A DNA stretch of 64,000 bases from JAFGAV01 sp041479055 (GTDB lineage Bacteria > Acidobacteriota > Aminicenantia > Aminicenantales > JAFGAV01), in NCBI GenBank assembly GCA_963702835.1, contig OY969762.1:2914001-2978000 (forward strand). The letters are read 5' to 3'. Shown one piece after another: positions 1-7,504 of the stretch. The notes beneath the pieces are model-generated. The model ran no database searches, had not been told where the DNA came from, and was given only the letters and a program-made list of their open reading frames with translations. The first letter of the stretch is position 1; the number at the start of each line of letters is the position of its first letter. The translations under genes were made by a program, and so were the position numbers.

Positions 1-1302
1 GCGGACCGTTCTTTATCTGGTGTTGTTCCACTACTTCGAGCGGTTCCTGGCCGAGTATGAGAGCCGGTTCGAGAAGGGATACGGGTTCCTCCGGCCGGTC
101 GTCAAGGAAGTCGTGGAGCGCTACCTGGACTGCGGCAAGCCGCGCTGCGGGTTCGCCCGCATCCGCTGTCCCGACTGTGGGGAGGAGCGGCTCCTGATGT
201 TTTCCTGCCGGACAAGAGGATTCTGCCCGTCCTGTCATGCCGAGCGCCTTGAGGAATGGGGCGAGTGGATGCGGGAGACACTCCTCCTGGATGTCCCCCA
301 CCGCCAGGTGGTTTTCACCGTCCCAGATGCGGCGGGTCTTCTTCAAGTACAAGCGCTGCCTCCTGGGGGAGCTCTGGCGGGCGGCCCTCCGGGCCCTGAT
401 CCGATATTTCGAGGTTGTGACCGGGAGCGCGCTTACGCCCGGAGTCATCGCGGCCATCCAGACCTTCGGGGATCGCATCAATTTTCACCCCCACCTGCAT
501 TTTCTGGTGACCGAGGGCGGAAGGGACAAGGCGGGCCTCTTCCATAGCCGGGTACGGGCCATGACCAAGCCCGAATCCGAACGGGTCGGCAAATATATGA
601 TCCGGCCGCTCCTTTCCCTGGAACGACTCTCCCTCGATGAAAGGGAAGACCAGGTCGGCTACCAGCATGGCGAAGACAGCGCCAAGCAGGAGAGGATGGA
701 TTACCTGGAGTTCATTGCCCGGGTCACCTCCCATATCCCCGACAAGGGCCAGGTCATGGTCCGGTATTACGGCCTCTATGCCAACGCCCACCGGGGGAAG
801 GTCCGGAAGGCGAGCTTGACGGCTTTTTCTCTCCGGATTGTGGAGGACGAACTCCGACGCGTCCTTTCCAAGGGCTGGGCGGCCATGATCCGGAAGGTCT
901 ACGAGGTTGACCCGATGCTCTGCCCCCGCTGCAGCGGCGCGATGAAGGTCATCGCTTTCATCACGGAGCATCCCGTTGTGGACCGGATCATTGACCACTT
1001 GAAGCTGACATTCGTGGCGGACAGGCCGCCGCCCCCTCAGGTCGCTTATCAGGAAGTTTTGATGGCCGCTAAGACTTCGATCGAATATTTCTCATAAAGC
1101 TCTTTTATGCCGGAGGGGGAGGTCCGGGTGATTTTCGCTCATCGGGCACCGCGGACGGCTGCCGGGGCGCCCTTCCCCGTACTCAAGCCGTCCTTGACAG
1201 GTTCTGAGGTCCGACGTATGCTTCCTCACGATGGTTGGATGGGATCATCGAGACGCAACTGTGTCCGCAGGCAGGCGCTGCCGAAAAGCAATTTCCTATA
1301 GA
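1..1302 (+). mobile_element. IS91-like element, copy A (left end outside window)
   Basis: Rolling-circle-type element holding a broken transposase and about 200 nt of non-coding right flank. The flank matches that of copy B (6060-6270) closely. Similarity fades just after the shared motif gccgaaaagca (1280-1290 here, 6247-6257 in copy B), which I take as the right end. No target duplication is visible, as expected for IS91/ISCR elements, which do not make one. Confidence 0.7.
2..1097 (+). pseudogene. IS91-family transposase, frameshifted and internally deleted
   Basis: HUH-type single-strand transposase. The first reading frame is open from the left edge to about position 325. It carries the N-terminal zinc-binding domain (CGKPRCGFARIRCPDC, then CRTRGFCPSCH). 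The rest, with the HUH motif (FHPHLHFLV), the catalytic Tyr region (VGKYMIRP) and a C-terminal CPRC, lies in another frame and ends at the TAA before 1098. The shift falls near gtcccagatgcgg (322-334) and is best explained by a 2-nt loss. Compared with copy B (5188-6174), 47 residues between the HUH motif and the Tyr region are deleted in frame, so the enzyme is dead twice over. Only one Tyr is seen in the Tyr motif, as in ISCR-type single-Tyr enzymes. Confidence 0.8.
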
Positions 1303-1436
1303 ATAAATGGGGAAGGGTCCCTTGGGAGAAAAAAGTATATAGCCGATTCGGGGGATATAGGCACTGCCGCAAAAAACGGTATCCTCTCTGACCCGGAAAA
1401 GATTGATATATCTATTCAAGACGGGAGGTTGGAGAA

Positions 1437-2762
1437 ATGAAAACCAAGGCAATTCTACTGGGAATGGTCATATTCGCTTTGTGCCAGCCGGCCGATGCCG
1501 ACTGGCGTATAGATCAGTCGAAATATCTGAGATTTCTGAGAACGACCGGTTATACCGGCAACGTTGCGGAGCAGGGACCCTGCAAATACGCGACCCAGAT
1601 TGAATGTCAAAATGCGATCAAGGAGTATGCCCGGCAGATGGGCGATTCTTACTTCGCGAGTATGGCGGAGTGCGTGAAATGCGGCGGTTCCGGCGGAAAC
1701 TCTGGAGGTAGTCCGGAGCAGCAGATGGCGCAGGGCTTAGTCGATGCCTTCATTAATTTAATTTTTTCGCCGGAACGTGATACGTCCCGCCAGGACGAGA
1801 TCGAAATGCAGAATGCGATCAAGCGCCAGCAGGAAGAGGAGCAAAAAAAGCAGGCGGCCATGCAAGCGGCCAATCAAGCATGGATTGATCTTCAAAATAT
1901 TGAAAAAGAAAAAAGAACGTTCGATGACAATAAAAAACTGGCGGCGGGAGAAGACCTTCTGGCAAAGATGGGAACTATCAACAGCGGCGAACTTAAATTA
2001 AAAACAATAGGGACAGACTTTAATACGGTAAACAAAAACCTTGAGTCCAAGCTGGAGCAGGACGAGTTTGAGAATATGAACGCCGCCTGGATGGAAAAAC
2101 AGAGGAAACTGATTCAGCAACGGACCGAAGAACCGAACAAATGGTGCAGTGCGATCTATAAATCTCTGAAGACGAATGTCCCTCCACCGCCCTCCTACAA
2201 GAATTTTAATGAACTTCAGCCCGGTGACGTGCTGCTCATGGAGGGGGAAGGAGTAATGAAAGAAATAGCTAAGGTAGACAACAAATTTACCTCCGAAGGC
2301 CTAGATTCGAGTGCATCGCATACGGTTATCTATCTCAAAGAAGTTAACGGCAAGAAACTCTTCTTAGATAATCGACCCCGTCAAGGTCCGCGCATTATCT
2401 CTGAAGCTGAATTTCTGGAGGAGTATGGCTCCCGCGGGGCTGAAGTAGCCAGACTGGTAGGCCAGCCGCTGAACGAAAAGGAAGGGAAGGAACTTTTCCA
2501 TGCTGCGGTGGAGATGGCACAAAAGAACCGCAAGGAAATAGCCAATAACATGTTCGGCTCCCGCTTTTTAGGCACCAATTATGGTGCGTTGGGCGATGAT
2601 AGGGTCTGCTCGGAAGCCGACTGGGCGCTGATCAATGCCACTGGTCGGAAGATTCCGAGATCTGGTGACCAGACGAAGGTGAAATGGGGGGTTGATTTTA
2701 GCCCTGCAGACTTTCAGAATCAGCGATACTTCCTCATTACCCCCTTGGTTATGCCCAAATAG
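1437..2762 (+). CDS. Secreted protein with permuted papain-fold (YiiX/NlpC-P60-like) domain
   Basis: 441 residues. Residues 1-21 form a signal peptide ending in ADA. A short Cys-containing region (CKYATQIEC, CVKC) leads to a Gly/Ser linker and a highly charged coiled coil at about 115-225. The C-terminal third starts with a GDVLL motif and has SHTVIYL with His295, followed by VCSEADW with Cys391. His before Cys is the order found in circularly permuted NlpC/P60 papain-like proteins (YaeF/YiiX, LRAT-like), which act as amidases, peptidases or acyltransferases. The substrate is unknown. A good ribosome-binding site (gggaggttggagaa) precedes the ATG. The gene sits between two IS91-like copies, 30 nt before the TPR-PDZ gene, and could be in the same transcript. 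The fold call rests on motif order only. Confidence 0.6.
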   Translation: MKTKAILLGMVIFALCQPADADWRIDQSKYLRFLRTTGYTGNVAEQGPCKYATQIECQNAIKEYARQMGDSYFASMAECVKCGGSGGNSGGSPEQQMAQGLVDAFINLIFSPERDTSRQDEIEMQNAIKRQQEEEQKKQAAMQAANQAWIDLQNIEKEKRTFDDNKKLAAGEDLLAKMGTINSGELKLKTIGTDFNTVNKNLESKLEQDEFENMNAAWMEKQRKLIQQRTEEPNKWCSAIYKSLKTNVPPPPSYKNFNELQPGDVLLMEGEGVMKEIAKVDNKFTSEGLDSSASHTVIYLKEVNGKKLFLDNRPRQGPRIISEAEFLEEYGSRGAEVARLVGQPLNEKEGKELFHAAVEMAQKNRKEIANNMFGSRFLGTNYGALGDDRVCSEADWALINATGRKIPRSGDQTKVKWGVDFSPADFQNQRYFLITPLVMPK

Positions 2763-2792
2763 TTTATTTATGAATGCAAGGAGAGCGATCAG

Positions 2793-4640
2793 ATGAAAAA
2801 ATCATGGATTTTATTAATACTAATAATTTTAGTAATAAACGCCTATGCCGCGAGTGATCTTGTCCTCCAAGGGCTGGAAGCATATAAAAAAGGTGAATAC
2901 AGCAAAGCAATTTCTTATTTTAAAAGAGCCACTGAATTAGCTCCTCAGGACGGAGACAATTTTGTGTGGTTGGGTATTGCATATCGCTCTAATGGACAAT
3001 ACCAGGAGGCCATTGATGTATGCAAGCAGTCGTTGAGTCTTCCTCACACCCAGACTTGGGGGAATGTGATCTGGGCTGTTTTAGCATCATCACAGGATAA
3101 CCTAGGGCAGATGGATTTAGCTATTTCTTCTCAAAAGAAGGCTGTAGAGCTCACCCCTGATAATTCCGACGCCTTTGCAGCACTTGCGAGCTATTACCGC
3201 AAAAATAAACAATATGACGAAGCGATCACGGCGGGCAAGAGGGCGATAGAGCTACAGTCTGATAATGACACAGCTTACATTAACCTTGGGGTTGCATATG
3301 GCGGGAAAAAGCAATACGACGAGGCGATAAAGGCAATAAAGAAGGCAATTGAAATTAATCCTAAAATGTCTACGGCTTATGCCTGGATGGGGCGCTTTCT
3401 TATGGAGAAAAACGCCTATAACGAAGCGGCAGAGGCATATAAAAAGGGAATAGAAGCTGCACCATCTATAGACCTGTATCCTTCTCTTGCCAGAGCATAT
3501 TACACAATGGGCAGATACGATGACGCCATTGCGACGATAGATAAGGCAATAGAACTGCAAACCTATTCAGGTGTTGGTCTTACGATTGATAATGTAAAAA
3601 CTGATTATCCGGTTGTTACAGAAGTCGAGAATAGCGGGCCCGCAAAAAAGGCAGACATACAAGTTGGCGATAAAATACTAAAGATTGACGGAAAATCAAC
3701 AAAGGGCTGGACTGGCGAAAAAGTTTCTCAAAATATGAGAGGAGTCGCAGGCACTCAGGTTACCCTTACGCTAGAAAGAAAGAGCATTGATAAACCGTTT
3801 GAGAGGCTTATTACCAGAGAAAAGATTATGCCGGAAGGAGCGGCTTCAAGCATAGGAATACGCAGCCTTATATACCGGCATAAGGGGGACCTTGACAAGG
3901 CATTTAGTGATGCCGAAAAGGCATACTCTCTTACTTCATCTAATAACTGGGCCCAGATTCCTCTCGGTGCGGCATATCTTGACCGGGGAAAGAATGATGA
4001 AGCAATAAAGCTCCTTTCACAGGTTAAAGACAGCGCAACAGCCCGACTGCTTGAGGCAACTGCCTATGCAAAACAGGGAAAGGCAAATGAGGCGGCAACT
4101 ATCTATCTCTCAATACCGGAAGAGGACATATCTCCAAAGAATATCCCGCTAATGAATGACCGCATGGCTTTACTGCAAACATTCAAACCCTTTGTAAAGG
4201 CACACATGGATAAGGCAGGGTGGTTTGAATCAAAGGGGCAGCATAAAGCGGCGCTGTCTGAACTCTCCGAGGCATTAAAAACAGCAGATGAAACAGAGGC
4301 ACAAGCGATACAAGAGTCTATCTTTAGTATGACGAGAAAGAATCCATCACTCTCTGAGATGCCGGAGGATGCAAGAAAATATGTGCTAAGAGGAGAGATG
4401 CTGGTAAAAGAGGGCAACTTTGAACAGGCAGCTACAGAATTCAAGAAGGCGATAGGGATTGCGCCGTACGCGGCGCGGCTGTATTACAACTCCGCCCTTA
4501 TTAATGCTGAATTGAAAAAATATCCTGAAGCAATCCGCCAGATGAAGATATATCTCCAGGCAGCCCCTGATGCGTCTGATGCCCGCGCGGCAAAAGACGA
4601 AATTATTAAATGGGAATTTATGATGGAAAAGGAGAAATAA
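2793..4640 (+). CDS. Exported TPR-PDZ protein
   Basis: 615 residues with a signal peptide (1-20, ending AYAA). TPR repeats fill about 22-255 (motifs such as GEYSKAISYFKRATELAP and YDEAIKAIKKAIEINP). A PDZ domain follows at about 260-345 (GVGLTIDN, ADIQVGDKILKIDGK). More TPRs lie at about 355-460 and 530-605. Such proteins are scaffolds that bind peptides or partner proteins in the envelope; no catalytic residues are seen. AT content is higher than in the chromosomal genes to the right. With the preceding papain-fold gene it forms the cargo between two IS91-like copies. Confidence 0.75.
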   Translation: MKKSWILLILIILVINAYAASDLVLQGLEAYKKGEYSKAISYFKRATELAPQDGDNFVWLGIAYRSNGQYQEAIDVCKQSLSLPHTQTWGNVIWAVLASSQDNLGQMDLAISSQKKAVELTPDNSDAFAALASYYRKNKQYDEAITAGKRAIELQSDNDTAYINLGVAYGGKKQYDEAIKAIKKAIEINPKMSTAYAWMGRFLMEKNAYNEAAEAYKKGIEAAPSIDLYPSLARAYYTMGRYDDAIATIDKAIELQTYSGVGLTIDNVKTDYPVVTEVENSGPAKKADIQVGDKILKIDGKSTKGWTGEKVSQNMRGVAGTQVTLTLERKSIDKPFERLITREKIMPEGAASSIGIRSLIYRHKGDLDKAFSDAEKAYSLTSSNNWAQIPLGAAYLDRGKNDEAIKLLSQVKDSATARLLEATAYAKQGKANEAATIYLSIPEEDISPKNIPLMNDRMALLQTFKPFVKAHMDKAGWFESKGQHKAALSELSEALKTADETEAQAIQESIFSMTRKNPSLSEMPEDARKYVLRGEMLVKEGNFEQAATEFKKAIGIAPYAARLYYNSALINAELKKYPEAIRQMKIYLQAAPDASDARAAKDEIIKWEFMMEKEK

Positions 4641-4786
4641 GTAACTCGATTTCGTTTAAGACTGCCTGCAACGGACAGATAACAGAGCGCTTGAGGTTAA
4701 CACTCAAAGGCTTTGCCCTTCTCAGATATTTACAATGAAAGGGTTTAGGATTTTCTTGCCATAAGCAATTTTAATAAGGAGGATTT

Positions 4787-5014
4787 ATGGGTTTAGGCGT
4801 GACGGAACTTATTGTTTTGTTGTTTGTTCTTTTTGTGCCAATTTGGTTAATTGCATTTGTGGACATACTGAAAAATGACTTTAAAGGAAACGATAAACTC
4901 ATATGGCTTTTAGTCGTTATCTTCGTGCCTTTCATAGGCCCGCTATGTTATTTTTTCATTGGCAGGAAGCAGAAGATAGGGGGCAAAAATCAGGGAAGCC
5001 AGCCGGTGAGGTAA
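4787..5014 (+). CDS. Small two-helix membrane protein, PLDc_N-like
   Basis: 75 residues with two hydrophobic helices (about 7-27 and 39-58). The pattern WLIAFVDILKN...WLLVVIFVPFIGPLCYFFIGRK matches the PLDc_N family (the N-terminal membrane segment of cardiolipin synthases, often found alone). The tail is short and basic. An aaggagg ribosome-binding site lies 6-7 nt before the ATG. Stand-alone members have no known reaction. The preceding 146 nt (4641-4786) show no clear promoter or terminator. Confidence 0.65.
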   Translation: MGLGVTELIVLLFVLFVPIWLIAFVDILKNDFKGNDKLIWLLVVIFVPFIGPLCYFFIGRKQKIGGKNQGSQPVR

Positions 5015-5184
5015 TCCTGCAATTGTGGAGTTGCTGATTGCCAAAGGGGCCGATGCCCTGGGTTAGCTGCTGCATCCCGCCGGCAACGCCGGGACCAGAT
5101 AAATGATTCTTCACGACAGAATCCGGCTTACAGTCCGCATCCTGCTGGTGTCTTTTTATCCGGATCATTTTTTCAAACTGTCGG

Positions 5185-6270
5185 CTTCTGGGGGATCTCT
5201 GCCGCTCGGCCCTCCGGTCCCTGACTCGCTATTTCGAGGTTGTGGCAGGGAGCACGCTTGTGCCTGGCGTCGTCGCCGCCGTTCAGACCTTCGGGGATCG
5301 CATCAATTTTCACCCCCACCTGCATTTTCTGGTGACCGAGGGCGGAATAGACGAGGCGGGCGTCTTCCACAAGATCCCGCGGATGGACGACACGCGGCTG
5401 GCCGAGATTTTCGCCAGGGAGGTCCTGGGCCTGCTGGTGCGCCGGGAACTCCTCAGCCCCGAATGGGCGGAGCGCTTGCTCTCCTGGCGACACACCGGCT
5501 TCTCAGTCCACAGCCTGGTACGGGCCAAGACCAAAAGCGAGGCCGAGCGGGTGGGCAAATACATGATCCGGCCCATCCTGGCGCTGGAACGCCTCTTCTT
5601 CCTGGATAAGGAGGGGAAGGTCGGCTACCGGCATGGCAACAACGGCGCCATGCAGGAGAGGATGGACTACCTGGAGTTCATCGCCCGGGTGACCTCCCAT
5701 ATCCCCGACAAAGGACAGGTCATGGTGCGTTATTATGGCCTCTATGCCAACGCCCACCGAGGGAAGGTCCGGAAGACGAGCCTTGCGGCTTTTCCTCTCC
5801 GTATTATCGAGGATGAGCTCCCGCGCATACCTTCCAAGGGCTGGGCGGCCATGATCCGGAAGGTCTATGAAGTCGACCCGATGCTCTGCCCCAAGTGCGG
5901 CAGCCAAATGAAGGTCATCGCTTTCCTTACGGATTTCTCCGTGGTCGATCGTATCATCGGTCACCTCAAGCTGAGCTTTGTCGCAGCGAAGCCGCCCCCG
6001 CCTCAGGCCGCCTCGCAGGAGCTCTTGATGACCGCTGAAGTTACGGCCGAATATTTCTCATACTCCTCTCTCTTTCCGGAGAAGGAAGTTCGGGTGATTT
6101 CGTGCTCATCGAGTACCGCGGACAGCTCCCCGACCGCCCTTCCCCGTCCTCAAGCCTGCCTTGACAGGTTCTGAGGTCCTATTTATTCTCCTTCATGATG
6201 GTTGGGTGCGATCATTGAGGCGATACCGAGCCCTCAAGCAGGCGCAGCCGAAAAGCAAATTCCTTTAGAG
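5185..6270 (+). mobile_element. IS91-like element, copy B (5'-truncated)
   Basis: Second copy of the element at 1-1302. Similarity to copy A starts abruptly at about 5185, inside the transposase, so the left end and the zinc-binding domain are missing. The right flank is kept to about 6268. Just past it the sequence gttcctttaga occurs twice in tandem (about 6258-6280), a small duplication not present at copy A. Confidence 0.7.
5188..6174 (+). pseudogene. IS91-family transposase, 5'-truncated, stop codon lost
   Basis: The reading frame matches the transposase from LLGDLCRSALRSLTRYFEVV onward and keeps the HUH motif (FHPHLHFLV), the 47 residues deleted in copy A, the Tyr motif (VGKYMIRP) and the CPKC pair near the end. 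The N-terminal zinc-binding domain is absent. The TAA that ends copy A after IEYFS is TAC here, so the frame runs about 37 residues into the non-coding flank. Not expected to be active. Confidence 0.75.
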
Positions 6271-6292
6271 TTCCTTTAGAGTCGCCACCTAA

Positions 6293-6934
6293 TTACCAAG
6301 GAATCTGATTCATCAGATTGTCTTTATCTATTCGTCTTTCCATAACGTCGGTTGAGACTTTGAATATACGGGCCAAACGGAAGATGGCGTTCGTTTTAAA
6401 AAAATCCAACGTCTTTTCTTTTGTTACACCCCGTTGTTTCGCATCGGCAAACTTCAATTTATTTTCCGAAATTAATCGAAGGAAACGAGATTTAAGATGA
6501 TAGGAGGGCACCAGAATGAGTCCGGCGAAATCATAGGCTTGTTTTTCCAAAGCGAAATAGACATTTTCATCGATAGTTTTGTATATCCTTTTCCAATCGA
6601 TGATACTATCTACTCTTATGCCCCTAAATATGCTTTTATGTAGAACAATATGTCCGAGTTCATGCGCTAAGGTGAACCGATAACGGGTTTCAACGGACCG
6701 GTAAACGTGTTCGTCCACGTAGATCGTTTTCATGTCCCGCGACAAGGATCCTTCGACGGAATGATTTTGTTGATACCCTGGGGTTGGGATTATCCCAACG
6801 TTCAGTTTGAATTCGAGAATAGCCTCGACATCGACTGGGATTTCCTGATCGAGGCCGTGTTCCTTCAGAAAACTAAAGGAGATATTACCGATCTCCTCAT
6901 AGGAACGATAAGGAACGCGTATAGGAGTGCTCAA
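6293..6934 (-). CDS. ImmA/IrrE-family metallopeptidase
   Basis: 213 residues. The zinc-protease motif HELGH is at 91-95 (context RFTLAHELGHIVLHK), as in the M78 family that cleaves XRE repressors (ImmA on ICEBs1, IrrE/PprI in Deinococcus). The start is TTG, directly after the TAA of the upstream repressor gene, so translation is probably coupled. The partner is the XRE protein at 6935-7309. The pair lies beside an IS91-like end and could belong to a mobile element or a HigBA/COG2856-type stress or toxin-antitoxin module. No integrase is seen. Confidence 0.85.
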   Translation of the reverse strand: MSTPIRVPYRSYEEIGNISFSFLKEHGLDQEIPVDVEAILEFKLNVGIIPTPGYQQNHSVEGSLSRDMKTIYVDEHVYRSVETRYRFTLAHELGHIVLHKSIFRGIRVDSIIDWKRIYKTIDENVYFALEKQAYDFAGLILVPSYHLKSRFLRLISENKLKFADAKQRGVTKEKTLDFFKTNAIFRLARIFKVSTDVMERRIDKDNLMNQIPW

Positions 6935-7309
6935 TTAGGATTTCCTGATCAATTCGGCCAGCTCCTCCAACTGTTTATCTGTGACCCGCTTTCCCCGAAT
7001 TGTTCTGAAAATAAGAGGAAGCTTCTCGACCAATTGGGAATCGCTCATAATCTCAAGGGGAATTTCTCCCTTGCACGCGGCGGCACGATCGAAAAACTCC
7101 ACCCAATCAGCAGAACCGGGTTTCAGGCCGAGCGCTTTTGCATATATTTCAAGTTTGTCGCGGGAACTCGGAGGAACGAGGAGTCCTCTTTCTATTTTGC
7201 TGATATTCCCGGGATCGAAACCGTTCTTGAGGCAGAAACTTCGCAACGTCAAGCCTTTTTCGACCCGCTTTTTCTTAAAAAAATCACCGAAAATGGTTTT
7301 CGGCCTCAT
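6935..7309 (-). CDS. XRE-family HTH repressor (partner of ImmA-like protease)
   Basis: 124 residues from the ATG giving MRPKTIFGDFFKKKR; a further 15 codons upstream are open but the first residues of the family fit this ATG. The helix-turn-helix is at about 8-55 (KGLTLRSFCLKNGFDPGNISKIERG). The C-terminal half is helical and is the likely cleavage and dimer region. It sits first in a two-gene operon with the metallopeptidase and probably represses its own promoter in 7310-7370, where the sequence is AT-rich (ttgtataaaagtgttgtttaaattatacaac). Confidence 0.85.
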   Translation of the reverse strand: MRPKTIFGDFFKKKRVEKGLTLRSFCLKNGFDPGNISKIERGLLVPPSSRDKLEIYAKALGLKPGSADWVEFFDRAAACKGEIPLEIMSDSQLVEKLPLIFRTIRGKRVTDKQLEELAELIRKS

Positions 7310-7317
7310 TAGGAACC

Positions 7318-7352
7318 TCCTTTGTATAAAAGTGTTGTTTAAATTATACAAC
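7318..7352 (-). promoter_or_regulatory. Palindrome upstream of the XRE-ImmA operon
   Basis: Here ttgtataaaa (7321-) and aattatacaac (to 7351) form an imperfect inverted repeat (TTGTATAA ... TTATACAA) immediately before the repressor start. It has the form expected of an XRE operator overlapping a promoter, with TATAC/TATAA elements. No experimental or comparative support is available. Confidence 0.4.
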
Positions 7353-7504
7353 ATATAGACAAATTGTCAAGTCCGCATCCCTGCGCACGAGTCCAACTGC
7401 GATCAACCATAAAAAAAGAAGGATATTACATCTTCGACAGGCGAAAATATTTCAGCATCTCCAAGAAATCGTTTGTCATGAAGCGGCCGATGCACTCGTC
7501 CTTT

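Noticed and set aside
7360..7504. Small gene between XRE and the first GT-C gene
   Set aside because: Frames are short, without a ribosome-binding site or protein-like composition.
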